NCBI GenBank assembly: GCA_029817715.1
Contig: JARUPY010000154.1
Span: 1,329,501-1,393,500 of the forward strand
Direction of reading: 5' to 3'
DNA: 64,000 bases
Source of the DNA: Melastoma dodecandrum
Lineage: Eukaryota; Streptophyta; Magnoliopsida; Myrtales; Melastomataceae
Position 1 is the stretch's first letter. Each line of letters opens with the position of its first letter. The position numbers and the translations under genes were made by a program. Shown one piece after another: positions 22,880 through 34,110 of this stretch. Under the pieces are notes generated by a model, which was not told the DNA's origin, made no database searches, and worked only from the letters and a program-made list of their open reading frames with translations.

Positions 22880-24770
22880 CGTTTATTTATCCATGACATA
22901 AAATTTAACACTCGTTGGCTCAAATTTATTCGACGAACGAGTCGAGCACATATCAACGACGAGGATTAAGAACTTGACTAATCTTCGGATGACCAACAAA
23001 AACATGTCGTGACTTGGGAACGACCGGCGAAATTTTTTTTTACCCAACTCATACATTTCCTATCTTCTTATACGACTGTCGTTATTTTGTTTGTCTTTAA
23101 TAGTTCTTCTCGAGAAATAAAACCTTTTATTCGACCGCCGGGCAAAAGAGGCAACGTTCGAGTTCGATAAGCCATAATTTCTCGAAGATCGCGCGATCCA
23201 GTCCGCCGGGTCAATGATTCGGAAAACGAGCACCTTCTCGATGCATGATGCCTCGTCCCCTGCTCGCTGTCGCCGCGCGGCGGATATGCGACGAAATGGC
23301 CCAAGGTGGTGGTCGTGTTTGAACTATTTTCCACGGGAAAGAAGAATATTCGACAATAATGGTGTGGAAAAAGATTGGGGGTGCGTTTGGTTTTTCCACC
23401 TTTGAATGCGATTGGGTATAACTTCACAAGGTCACGTAATTATCGGCGGATGTTGATGTAAGGGACACTGACATTTCCTTTTTTACCTTTCTTCCCTAAA
23501 ATTCCTCCGGAAAGAACGTGTCAATGATTTTTGTTTATCTTGAGAATTCTGTGACGACAAAAGAAGAAGTCTATCCCATGAGAATTTCCTCTCGATGAAA
23601 AATTTATTACCAGTTGCTCCCAAATTGTCAGGTGGTGAATTTGGAATGTGCACTTTGAGATTTTCTTCTTCACTTTGTTGTTTTCGAATCCTTTTATCCT
23701 ACTTAGAAGAATAATTTAAACTGTTGAGAATGAGGGTTAAGGAATGGTCAACCATTGTTATCCTTTATGGATCTTGCTTAAGCTTCTTACCATCATCGAC
23801 TTATCTAAACAAATCTTACATTATAGTCCGCGGACGATCTAGATTTTACAAGCATTGAGTAATTACTGTTTTCCTTAAGCCGTGAATAAAGAGAAAAGTT
23901 AACTTTATTAAAAAAAAAAGAAAGGTCAAACGATAAAGAACTATACATACTCTTCATTTTAAAAATTTTACACACATTTCGTTAAGCTACCGCCGGGACC
24001 AGTTTTTTTTTTTTTATTTCTTGTTTTTTGAAATCCGAACATGAATCATATCATCTGGACAGATCGATTTTGGAGCCATGGCATTTTTATAAACCTTATG
24101 CCAATCAATCATTCCTTTACAACACCACATGACTAACAATAGTACATAAACCGCAGCCGACGGCACGTGGTTCGTGCAAAGTGATTGCAAGAAAGGGGGA
24201 GAAATCAACTAAATTTCATATTGAAAGTATACAAAGTAATGAAAAATATTTACTTCTCTTCAAAGTTCCGCCCGGCTAAATCCAAAAAAAGTGTCGGTTT
24301 GAATCTGTATTGGCTTGAGTTTGAGGGGAGGTGTTAAAATGAGTTGTAATCCAAATGGTGCAAATTCAAAATTTCATGAGAAAAATAATTCAATGTAGCG
24401 TAAAAATCTAACGGGCTACTCTTTTTATCGCCAGTTAATTTTAGAGTCCGTCGGATTTATATATTGAGTTTAGTATTTCAACCAGCCCGATATTTACTAA
24501 CACGAGACGTCTCATTTGTACGTAGTTCAATATCGATGGATAGGAGGACGAAGATAGGCATGAATTCGAGACATAAAAAACAAACATCTTCTGCGATTAG
24601 TCAGAAATGTTAGCGAGTAATAACTCTTAGCTTCGGGGATGATAAAGAGGAATTTTAATAAACCAAGTCAAAGGATCATAATGAAATAAGTTTTAGGTTC
24701 GATGAATCCATGCAATCCAGCTACTTTGGTGCAATGAATCTCCACACTCTAACTCCATCCGATCCATCTA
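22880..24770. other. Intergenic between divergent PR-1 genes
   Basis: AT-rich sequence with a poly-T run near 24004-24014. PR-1a and PR-1b are transcribed away from each other, so both promoters are in this spacer. No gene is seen inside. Confidence 0.55.
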
Positions 24771-24883
24771 TAAATTCATCGCATTCGATGTCGCCACGAA
24801 TCGTGTCCTTAAACCATCTGATCCCGTCAACTACTACGTGCCCTCGCGACGATATCTGCAGCTCCGCTTCATTGTAATACGGC

Positions 24884-25384
24884 ATGGATAATCACGCCGC
24901 CATTAGTACGTTCTTCTCTCTCGCTTTACTCGTCCTTCTTTTCCGGCCATCGTGCTCCCAGAACTCGATCAACGACTACCTCAACGCGCACAACGCGGCT
25001 CGTGTGGCGGTCGGCGTGCCGATGCCCGACATGGTTTGGAACACCACCGTGGCCTCCTACGCGCTGAACTACGCCAAGGAGCGTGCCAAGGACTGCAAGC
25101 TCATAGAATCCAATGGGCCTTACGGCGAGAACCTTGCCTACGGCTACGGGACGGCATTCACTGGGGCCTATGCTGTCAGCCTGTGGGTTGCCGAGAAGGT
25201 TTACTACAACTACGGCTCGAACTCGTGCATCGGTCGAAACGATTGCCTGCACTACACCCAGGTGGTCTGGTCCGACTCGATCCATCTGGGGTGCGCGAGG
25301 GTGAAGTGCGCAAACGGGTATGACTGGTTCATTATCTGCAGCTACGACCCGCCGGGCAATTGGGAAGGGGAGCTTCCATACTAA
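24884..25384 (+). CDS. PR1: Pathogenesis-related protein 1, copy b
   Basis: A 166-residue intronless ORF. The signal peptide runs to about residue 25 (PSCSQNSINDYLNAHNAAR). CAP motifs are [24 protein letters not shown] and the C-terminal DPPGNWEGELPY. The CNYD motif before the CAPE-type tail is changed to CSYD. A TATA box (CTATAAATT, about 24769-24777) lies about 110 bases upstream of the ATG. It is a tandem duplicate of copy c with the same length. Confidence 0.95.
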   Translation: MDNHAAISTFFSLALLVLLFRPSCSQNSINDYLNAHNAARVAVGVPMPDMVWNTTVASYALNYAKERAKDCKLIESNGPYGENLAYGYGTAFTGAYAVSLWVAEKVYYNYGSNSCIGRNDCLHYTQVVWSDSIHLGCARVKCANGYDWFIICSYDPPGNWEGELPY

Positions 25385-26310
25385 ATAGCTGAACCGTTCG
25401 AATAAGCATGGGACGTATGATTTCATGTAATTTCCTCTATTAGTGGAAGAGGAATATATAATCATGTGCCATGTCATCACTCTTCCCCGTGAATATAATG
25501 GTCGTGACGCAATTAATTATCCAAATATGTTTCTTAGGATAAGATAAAGTGAAATTAGCACTCGATCGGTGCTGATTAATAAGCTTAGGACCACGTGACT
25601 GTCGAAATTCGTATATTTTCAAGAAATATTTTTCTTTGTTTATCCATTGATTGCAATTTCGATAATGAACTCGCAGGGTCACGTGATAATTAACACAAGA
25701 TTGTTCATACGGAGCGAAAATGCAGCTCCATATGATTACTTGATTTTGGTCACAGAATTTTATTACCTCTCTCGGGTTGAATTTCTTACCCTAAGTTGCA
25801 TTCATTTGACATTCCCCTCAAGTTCAACTGGGCTGAAATCTTTGGATCTAAGCAATTGATTCAAGGCTAGGCGGACTTTTAGGCAACGGTTCTTACCTAA
25901 GTTGCATTCGTCTTAGGTTGTTCCTACCATTGTGGGATTTAAACATCGTCCATAGGGCCACATGGGGATGACTCATGTTTAAGTACGATGAAATTCTAGC
26001 AATTTGATTACAAATTACCATTCCTGATGTAAACATGATGTTTGACTTTCACATTGTGATGAATTTGTTTATTGATTTGATTCCAAAAGGAAGAAAAAAA
26101 GATAATCTCATCTTCTCGTACTCTGAATGGCTTTGCGTGTATAACAGATTATCCTTCGTGTGTTAGGAAAGTGGAAAGGAAATCAAATAAAAATCAAAAG
26201 TCAAAACGATCGAAGGGAAAGCATTTAGGTGCAATGAATCCCCACAATCTAACTCAAAGCGAGCTTAAAAACTATATTACATATCCAATGGGAAATATCT
26301 CTTCTCCTAT
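25385..26310. other. Intergenic between PR-1 copies b and c
   Basis: No gene seen. The segment before copy c (26228-26335) resembles the segment before copy b (24735-24785, shared GTGCAATGAATC), so the promoter was duplicated with the gene. Confidence 0.55.
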
Positions 26311-26429
26311 AGAATCCATCTATAAGATCATCGCGCGTGATCTTCACAAATTCTTCCTATCCGTCTTCAGATCGAGAGAGCTCAGTTACGTTATCCGTGA
26401 ACGTAGCATGCGGTCGCAGATTGAAGCCA

Positions 26430-26930
26430 ATGGCTAACCGTGCCACCGGAACAATGATTCTCTTTCTGATTTCCCTTGTCTTTCTCTTCCTATCGTCCAG
26501 TGCACAAAACTCGATCAAGGACTACCTCAACACGCACAACGCCGCCCGTCGGGCAGTCGGCGTGCCCATGCCAGACATGGTCTGGAACAACACCTTGGCC
26601 TCCTACGCACGGAGGTACGCGAGGGTGCGTGCCAAGGACTGCAAGCTCAAGCACTCGAACGGGCCTTACGGGGAGAACCTGGCCTATGGATATAGCTGGA
26701 GGTTCTCCGCTACTTACGCGATCAGCCTGTGGGTTGTGGAGAAGGTGTTCTACAACTACAGCTCAAACTCGTGCATCGGTAGAAACGAGTGCCTCCACTA
26801 CACTCAGATTGTCTGGTCCGACTCGATCAACCTGGGGTGCGCCAGGGTGAAGTGTGCAAACGGGTACGACTGGTTCGTCACCTGTAACTATGACCCGCCT
26901 GGCAATTGGGAAGGGGAGCTTCCATACTAA
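26430..26930 (+). CDS. PR1: Pathogenesis-related protein 1, copy c
   Basis: 166 residues from the ATG at 26430. The frame is open upstream to 26337, but the chosen start gives the same length as copy b and puts the signal peptide (ILFLISLVFLFLSSSA) at the N-terminus. It has HNAAR, GPYGENLAYGY, CLHYTQIVWSDS and an intact [15 protein letters not shown] end. A TATA-like CTATAAGAT lies at about 26320. Expected to be secreted to the apoplast. Confidence 0.94.
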   Translation: MANRATGTMILFLISLVFLFLSSSAQNSIKDYLNTHNAARRAVGVPMPDMVWNNTLASYARRYARVRAKDCKLKHSNGPYGENLAYGYSWRFSATYAISLWVVEKVFYNYSSNSCIGRNECLHYTQIVWSDSINLGCARVKCANGYDWFVTCNYDPPGNWEGELPY

Positions 26931-27450
26931 ATAAGCGTCAAGTAAATAAAAAAAAACACGGTCTAATGTCATGTAATTTCCAAAGAATCGATTGTGGGCA
27001 TGCCTTTTGTTCGTATTTGACGCAATGATTTCGTTCTGTTGTTATTTTCCTTGACATGCAGCATCAACATTAACTAAGTTTGTTTTCATGACTCAAAACG
27101 AGTCGTTTACATAAATCCAATAAGATATCAGCTGAATATTATTGTTGTGTTTTCTGATCTAATGTTTTTCAAGGAATTTTTTTTAAATCATATGTTTTTT
27201 CTATATTCAACTTAATTGTTTAGGTAACCTTTTTACTTTCTTTCACACTATAAGTAAAAATAAAGGAGTTTATTGGTCTTCAAAATAGATGTGAAATTAA
27301 TCTAACACTATATAATCATACACTTTTAATTAAAAGCTATGGAATAATGTTGCATAAAAATTACATTAATATTTCACATCAAAGTGATCGGACCGATGTC
27401 TATAATGTTTGTCTCGCTCATAACAACCATGCGTGCAGTCGGACCGAAAC
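26931..27450. other. Intergenic, AT-rich
   Basis: No gene seen. It lies between PR-1 copy c and the decayed copy d. Confidence 0.6.
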
Positions 27451-27452
27451 CG

Positions 27453-27820
27453 ATGGATAAACACGCCGCCCTTTGCATGTTACTCTCCCTAATTTGCCAA
27501 ACATGGTTTGGAACACCACCGCGTCCTCCTATGCGGGGGACTATCTTAAGTTGCAGCGCCAAGGACCACAAGCTCATACACTCAAACCTGGCCTGTGGAT
27601 ATAGCCGGAAGTTCCCTGGGAGGTACGCGGTCGGCCTTTGGGTGCGTAGAAGATGTACTACATCTTCACATCAAACTCATGCATAGGCAAACACGAGTGT
27701 CTCCACTACACCGAGGTCGTCAGGTCTGACTCGATCCATCTGGCGGGGCATAGGCACGACTGGTTCGTTATCTGCAACTATGACCCGCCAGGCAATTGCG
27801 TAGGAGAGCTTCCATACTAA
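27453..27820 (+). pseudogene. PR1: PR-1 pseudogene, copy d
   Basis: It starts with a DKHAA segment parallel to the start of copy b, skips most of the signal peptide and the HNAAR region, then resumes at QTWFGTPP (from PDMVWNTT), KDHKLIHSN, ACGYSRKFPGRYAVGLWV and, in another frame, CLHYTEVV and NYDPPGNCVGELPY before the TAA at 27818. Several deletions and frame changes remove about a quarter of the gene. The similarity is closest to copies b and c, so it is a third tandem duplicate that died. Confidence 0.9.
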
Positions 27821-28014
27821 ATAAGCATGAACTAGTCCACAAGAAGAACGAGTCACATCGTCTATGTCTATATATAACACAGGCTTCAATGAGTTCTTTT
27901 TTTCTTTTCTTTTGTTTGGCCAACTAAAATCTCTCGTGTTTTGTACATGGTACAATTATTACAAGTTACAAGGAATATAACGATTGTAATGGTAGAAAAA
28001 AATGGAAGAATATA

Positions 28015-29268
28015 TCAATAACTAGTCAGGTTGCACTCTCTAGGTAAATGATATTGGAACCTCTCATAATCTTGACAATAATCATAAACCCTGTGGTGTA
28101 ACCTAACCCACTTGAACCATCTCCTCTGCCAGGTGCTGAGCGAATTGAAACCCTCCCCGTTCCACCAGTCCAACGGGTCGCTCGCCCTGCAAGGCCCCGG
28201 TTCTCCCTCCCAGATGCAGGCATCGATATGGGGTTCCGCGAAGGATGCCACAAATGGTGCCTTGGACCAGTCGATCTTGTCGCGGCCACCGCCCGTCGCC
28301 CAGCTCTCCCCGTTCCATATCGTCACCTTGACGCTCATCGGCTGCGATTTAGGGTACGGAACTCCTTCCTCGACATGATTACGATACGTCCTTATAGGGA
28401 TCGAATCCACGAAGAACCTGCACATGAACGCTAACAGCGGTAAGAGAATCCAGTTTGGTTCGGGCCAGATATCAAATGGAAATGGGCCCGGCCCGATTCA
28501 AGAGCTTCAATCGGGCCAGGCTCTGAATCTCCCGAGGAGGCCCATACGACCTATTTCTGGCCCATTGGGCCCGAGTTGATGCTGCAGTAAGGTAGGTAAT
28601 GTGATTGGCTTACACTATTTCGTATATGTTCCACAAAATGGTGTAGTTGTGGAATTCCTTGGTCGGGTCGAACCAAGGGACAACCCTATCCTCGCGGTCC
28701 CCGAACCCGTCGACAAAGACGTTCGTCTGAAATATGTAGGGTTGGCCCAAAACGTTGCCGAGGAACTCGAAATCAATCTCATCATGGTTCGGCTGGTCTG
28801 ACGCCAGCTACACATGCATAACTCCATGAAACGATCAGAAAACATATAGATACTCCAAAAACATTAATAAACAGCTCTCTTTTTTTTTGGTAAGTGCTCA
28901 CGTAGAACGCGACGACCGTGCCAGCTGAGTATCCAGGGATCAGTTTTATTTGCATCTCAAATCTCCCGAAGAGGAACATATCATTCGATTCGAAACCCGC
29001 GCCTAAAATCAATTAAAACAACAGGTCGAAATTAAATGATCGAGATTAATGCAAAAGTCCCCCGATGATATCCTGAGGAAGTACCGGAATCCTTGTCAAG
29101 GAACAGGCTCCTCATCTGACCATCGGCCGAGGTGTTAACATGGGAAGGAGACCACATCACGAAGAAGTCACCATTGAAGTTGCCCGACGACAATACGGTG
29201 GCCGACGATGCCCGGAGAAAGCATGCCCCAACTATGAGGGTAAGGAGTGATTGGCAAAGCTCTGTCAT
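28015..29268 (-). CDS. XTH: Xyloglucan endotransglucosylase/hydrolase (GH16), four exons
   Basis: Exons 29268-29085, 29002-28902, 28807-28614 and 28417-28015 join in phase to 293 residues, the usual XTH length. The signal peptide is [23 protein letters not shown]. Exon 3 carries the catalytic motif [11 protein letters not shown], whose first Glu is the nucleophile and second the acid/base. The XET C-terminal block has the four conserved Cys ([23 protein letters not shown]). XTHs cut and rejoin xyloglucan in the cell wall. The N-glycosylation site normally just after the catalytic motif is missing (NVLG in place of N-x-S/T). The inner ATG was chosen because a TATA stretch lies at about 29320-29338, leaving a short leader. 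Confidence 0.94.
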
Positions 29269-29344
29269 GGGTTTAAGCTTCTGTTGCATGAAGGAATGAA
29301 ACATATGCATAATAGCTGTGGTGTATATATGTATATATAGTTAG

Positions 29345-31560
29345 AATTCAAGTAGAGAAAATGTATAAAGCTTTATTGGATTGGGAACTTAGGAGGGAGG
29401 GGAATGATGAGAAGAGAGGGTTAACTAAGGAAGGTGGGGGTGTTGATGAAATTTAAATTAGAATTTCTTTGGTGAGAAGCAAAGTAGGGGGGGGGGGAGG
29501 TTTGATGTATTGTTTTATGGTGGGTTGGTTGGCATTGAGCTGTTCAGACAAAATTGAGATCATAAACCTTTTAATGTGATTACCAAAAAAATGCTATTTT
29601 TCCTTACAAACTACTCTTATAATGATCTTATGATGAGTCAAATTCCATTTGTTTCTGTTGAGGGTGGGGGGATGCAATGTCGATTTCCTCTCTGTGATCT
29701 TTTGTAACTTGCTTTCGAGGAATAACTTGGGGATTAGTTCTTCCTATTGCTACGCCTTGTTCAGTAGCTTTATTCGTTGCCTCCTCATAGGCCCTCATCC
29801 CCATTTTTGTCAACTCTAATAATCTCCCAAATATACGAGATGGGTTTTCACATACATAAAGAGGTCGTGTTGGGCAGTTCACTTTAGGGAGGAAGAAAAA
29901 TTGGGGGTATGATTTGAGTTTGAAAGTCCAAGGTTGAAGCCTAAGCAAAGGTTGTTAAGCAAGCATTCATTCCTCAAATGCTGAGAGAACTCGCTTCTTG
30001 CCTTAATACACCTTTGCATCATTGGGGGGGTTACAACCAAACTGGGATTTTGATGATTTGGGTTTTGGAAGAAAAAGTTGCATGGTGGTTGCTTATAATG
30101 ATTTATATCTATCACATGTTTTTAATGATGTGTGACTCTTTTTATTTAAGTGGAACTCCAATGGGGGCCCAATTTGTGAGTGAGTAGAATTCGTCCATTT
30201 TGAATAGGCGACCCCATTTAGTTTGAGGCCTGACGACCCAATTTCGGCCTTCTCTTTTGGGAAGTTACGGAGGATTTGAATAAAAAAATCATGTCTTTGT
30301 AAAACATGGTTGGAAAAATAGTGTGTATCTTAATCTGGAAATGAAATAATTAACCCCGAGAAACTCGTGAATGTGAGTAAAAGGAAAATTAAAAAAATAT
30401 TTCGTATAAATTTTTTAAAAGCTATTTCTTTTAATGGGTTAAAGATTTTTGGTGTGTGTTGTAGTGTGTTAGTAAAAACCAGAGAGAGAGAGAGAGAGAG
30501 AAAGCACCTGAACACATTAAAAACTCTACCAAACTCTCACTCTCTCTCACTCAAGTAGTGTATGTGTAAGCCCCGAAAGCCCCCTTTGGATCTATCGCCA
30601 TCGTCTTCTTCGCCTCCTCCAAACTCCTTTTCATCGCAACCCCATTTTCAAATTCCCTCCCCAAAACTAAAACCAACTTCACGCTCTCCTTTCGTTCCGT
30701 TTTCCCCACCTACCCACCCACAAAGAAAAACTCCCCCCTTTCTCTTTTTTTTTCCCATCTTCCGAGGTACACGAATGAACCCATTCTCCCCCCGGGGAAA
30801 TGGAATTGTTTCTGCTTTCTGGGATTCCCCGTGATTCCTTTTGATTTTTTGTTTTTTGGGACTAGGGTTTTTGGTTTGGTTTCGTTCGATGGTGATGATT
30901 CTTTTGTGCCCCCCGCTGCATGTTATTTTCGGGAAGATTTCTTCTTCTTTCTCTTTTTTGGAAAAAAAGGGCTTCTTCTGAAGGTTTAGTTGGGTGATGG
31001 GTTTGACTTAAACTCCCTACTTACTCTGTTCTGATAGTTCCCCCACTAATTTTCGTCGTCACATCGGGGTGCTTATCCATATAAAGGAATGATTTTGACT
31101 TAGTTGGAGGACGTGTTCTTGTTATGCTTTGACGGGGATGGAAAGATTTCTTTCTTTTGAGCCCTTTCTCGTGGATTTTCTATTTGGGGTCCGAGTGGGG
31201 TTTTGGTATGTTCTTGGGAGATGGGTCTGGTCTGTTTTTAGGAGCAATTATGCTTTGACGAGTGCTGGCTGGTGGGTTTGACTTGATTTTAATATGTTCA
31301 GGCGTGATGATATCTCCTGACAGTGACCTTGTTTGACTTGATTTTTTACTTAATCTTTGATGGGATGATGATGATGATGATGGTGATGCATGGTGGGTTC
31401 TGTTGATGTGGTTTTCGTCCGTTTGGGGATTCCAATGTTAGTTGGTGATAACTTGCTCTGTCCAGGATGATATTGACCGACTGATTTGGTGTTGATAGGA
31501 TCTTTGGCTAGTTGTTGGTGTTGTGGACTTATGCTCTGATTTGGGACTGGGAGGGGGATT
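29345..31560. other. Intergenic plus probable 5'UTR and 5'UTR intron of the next gene
   Basis: 29345-30470 holds no recognisable gene (G-run at about 29488-29498). A GA microsatellite lies at 30481-30500. The C/T-rich stretch 30540-30770, ending CCGAG/GTACACG, looks like a 5'UTR exon of the acidic membrane protein gene with an intron reaching about 31464-31498. This is inferred from composition and splice sites. Confidence 0.4.
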
Positions 31561-31568
31561 TCTTGAAG

Positions 31569-32933
31569 ATGATCAAGAAGTCGTCGAGCAGAAATCAGAG
31601 GTCAAAGGGAGTTAAGATCAAGCATGTGCTCCAGATTTTGCTGCTGCTATGTATCTGCTTCTGGTTGGTGTATCAGATCAAGTGCTCATATGATAGGAGT
31701 AAGGAAGTGAGCGAGAAGGGTTCTAAGACTCCGGTTAAGGAGGAGGGGGAGGAGAATGACAGCGGAGGGGGTCTGAAGCTGGGAAGGAAGGATCTACGTG
31801 AGAAGCAGCGAGAAGAGGAGGACGAAGAGAGTAAGGATGAGGACGAGGGAAATCAAGGGGAGAGGGAAGATGTGGTGGATGTTGATGATGATGAGATACG
31901 GCGAGATGTTGAGAGACTTGAGGCCCTGGAACGTCTCGAGGAACAGGAACGTCTGGAAGGAAAGAAGGATGAAGGTGATGCGGAAGACGTGGATAATAGA
32001 GAGGAGGATGAAGGCAGAGAAGAGGAAGAGGGTAGTAATGAGAAGATGGATGAAGCGGACGACGAAAGAGGGGACAATGATTCTGAGATAAATGAAGCCG
32101 ACGTGGAAGGAGGAGGAGCGGATATCGATCGCGAGGAGGACTTTCTCGACGAGGATAAGGGAGGACGAGAGGAGAGGGTTGAGGACGAGGGTGAGGAAGA
32201 AAATGGTGGGGACAAAGACGAGCAAGATGGGGATGACGATGTACCGGAGGATAAAGATCCGGATGAGGTCGGTGAAAATATGCATGAGGCTCGTGATGCA
32301 CATTACCAGGCTGACGATGCTTCAGGTGCTGTTGCCCATGCCCATCATACACATGACGACGATGAGAATGCTGGCAAAGAAGAGTCCAATAATCCAAGAT
32401 TTGGAGACAGATTGACTGAATCCAAAGCCATTAGTCTGAATGAGAAAGACAGTGAAGCAAGTGCCTTTACAATCACTAGGGCAGAAGCAAACTCCAATGC
32501 CTCTGAAGGGAATAAGCAAGCTAGCAATGTCTCAGTGCTCAGAGGCACGGAATTTACTGGTTCCAGGGGTAATGTTGCTGAGAGTGTCATTGACCTGCCT
32601 ATAGCTCGGAAGTTAGCAGCTCCCAACAGGGATAGAGATGATGTTTCCCTTGAGCAAACTATTGGTATGATGACAGAAAATGTCTCCTCCACCAAGAAGA
32701 CACAAAATTATCAGACAGATTTTACGCTGGGCACTTCCACCCAAAAACCTGTGAAACCTTCAGATCTGTCGAACAAGCAAACACTGCGGGTATCAGATGA
32801 CTTTGCCAACTGGGAGAAAAGGCAAGAGATTGATGGCAGTTTAAAAACTCAACCTGTCGGGAAAGATCAAGGGAATGTGATTAGGATGGAATTGCCAAGC
32901 AAGCACGATAGGTGGGAGAGTCGAACACAGTGA
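31569..32933 (+). CDS. Acidic single-pass membrane protein of unknown function
   Basis: 454 residues from the ATG at 31569. The frame opens at 31512, but MIKKSSSRNQRSKGVKIKHV is the more typical basic start. Residues about 20-38 (VLQILLLLCICFWLVYQIK) form one membrane segment with positive charges before it, so the bulk is probably lumenal or extracellular. Residues about 60-270 are almost all Glu, Asp, Lys and Arg with Asp-rich blocks, expected to be disordered. A His-rich patch (HAHHTHDDD) follows at about 276, then a Ser/Thr/Asn-rich tail. No enzyme domain is seen. The length and codon pattern support a real gene. Similar proteins in other plants are, to my knowledge, unnamed. Confidence 0.8.
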   Translation: MIKKSSSRNQRSKGVKIKHVLQILLLLCICFWLVYQIKCSYDRSKEVSEKGSKTPVKEEGEENDSGGGLKLGRKDLREKQREEEDEESKDEDEGNQGEREDVVDVDDDEIRRDVERLEALERLEEQERLEGKKDEGDAEDVDNREEDEGREEEEGSNEKMDEADDERGDNDSEINEADVEGGGADIDREEDFLDEDKGGREERVEDEGEEENGGDKDEQDGDDDVPEDKDPDEVGENMHEARDAHYQADDASGAVAHAHHTHDDDENAGKEESNNPRFGDRLTESKAISLNEKDSEASAFTITRAEANSNASEGNKQASNVSVLRGTEFTGSRGNVAESVIDLPIARKLAAPNRDRDDVSLEQTIGMMTENVSSTKKTQNYQTDFTLGTSTQKPVKPSDLSNKQTLRVSDDFANWEKRQEIDGSLKTQPVGKDQGNVIRMELPSKHDRWESRTQ

Positions 32934-33399
32934 CTGTCGAACCCTTCTCTCTCCCTGAGTGAGACAAGTGCACAGTGGCATTTAGCCGGAAAAGTGTAGA
33001 TCTTTAGTTTTTGGTTGGTGCCCGACACTGAAATAGGGATGCAGAGTGCTCGTTTATGTCTGAGTTTACGACACAGATCGGAGTTCACTACTTTCATCGA
33101 ATGGATGCACCTGATGCCTCTTTCTTCCTGGACATTCTCTGTTTTGGGTTTTATGTTGGTGCGAAAAAGAGACGACTGACTTCAGGCATCCGTTCCATCT
33201 TTGTACTTGCATACTCAAAGCCAGTCCCTCGAGTGTCTTAAGAATATTGTTGATTTCTTTACGTGAAAGGAGGCACATCCCCTGATCTTAATGACCTGGG
33301 TTGATACTCCGCATGTTTAGTTAGCCTCGGTGAGTTTCCGGGCTAATTGGACATAGCCTTGGATGTGGCTAGAAATGACGATGATCGATCAAGATCTAA
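32934..33399. other. 3' flanks of two convergent genes
   Basis: Probably the 3'UTRs of the acidic membrane protein gene (plus strand) and of the MADS gene (minus strand). No separate gene seen. Confidence 0.5.
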
Positions 33400-34110
33400 T
33401 CAGAAGATTCCATCGTCCTGATGGAAGTTGAGGTAGTTGGAAAATGTAGGAGTGCCACTGCTGCCGATGCCGCCGTTGATGTGGTCGAGCGGCTTGATCT
33501 CTGGAACGTCCTCGCAATCCTGAAACTGTTGTATGTTCCCATGAGCATGACCAGCGGTGCCAAAGAGCGCCATCCCATTGCCGTTCCTGTCATCACCAGC
33601 CAACATGCTCGATTGCTCGACGACGTTCCTCCTGACCTCCTCGATCGCCAGCTTCAGCTGCTCGAGTTCCCCTGTTCCAAGCCTCTCAATAGGCAATTCC
33701 CACCAGACCTGCTTCTCGTTGGCAATCCTAAGCCGCTCTAACTCCTCCCCGTTCTTCCTCTCGAACTCTATCTGGTTCAGGAGGTGGGTCAGCATGAAGT
33801 TGAGCTCGCGGATGTTGTTGTTCCGGTGGGCCTCAAGGATCTGGCATGCCGGCACGGATTCTGCCGGCTTAGGCCGTCGAGTGAGGAAACGTTCGATGAC
33901 GGTGTCGACCTCATGGTGGCCAAACGAGAAGGGCTTGCCTGCGGGGGAAAAGACAATGACAGCAATCTCTACCCCGCAGAGGGTGCACAACTCGCTGGCC
34001 TTCTTGAACAGGCCCGAGCGACGCTTTGAGAACGTGACCTGGAGGTGGTTCTTCTTGGGTATCTTCGCGATGGCAATCTTCTGACGTCCCATGCTCGACT
34101 TCTTGGCCAT
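33400..34110 (-). CDS. Type I (M-alpha) MADS-box protein, AGL62-like
   Basis: 236 residues, no intron, as is usual for type I MADS genes. Start chosen at MAKKSSMGRQKIAIAKI; an open frame extends upstream, but the MADS box starts here. The MADS domain (about residues 7-66) has NHLQVTFSKRRSGLFKKASELCTLCGVEIAVIVFSP, the M-alpha pattern. FSFGHHEVDTVIERFL follows, a hallmark of the AGL62/AGL61 group. A coiled-coil-like region spans about 95-165. In Arabidopsis this group acts in the nucleus in endosperm and central cell development. The C-terminus is Gly/Asn-rich. Confidence 0.93.
   Translation of the reverse strand: MAKKSSMGRQKIAIAKIPKKNHLQVTFSKRRSGLFKKASELCTLCGVEIAVIVFSPAGKPFSFGHHEVDTVIERFLTRRPKPAESVPACQILEAHRNNNIRELNFMLTHLLNQIEFERKNGEELERLRIANEKQVWWELPIERLGTGELEQLKLAIEEVRRNVVEQSSMLAGDDRNGNGMALFGTAGHAHGNIQQFQDCEDVPEIKPLDHINGGIGSSGTPTFSNYLNFHQDDGIF

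Noticed and set aside
29628..29948. Minus-strand ORF with LLELTKMGMRAYEEATNKATEQG
   Set aside because: A weak helical stretch without a recognisable domain or gene structure; could be old retroelement debris but cannot be assigned.
31735..32397. Antisense ORFs opposite the acidic protein gene, rich in His, Pro, Leu or Ser
   Set aside because: They are reverse readings of GAA/GAT-rich codons; the sense gene has a membrane segment and a normal start.
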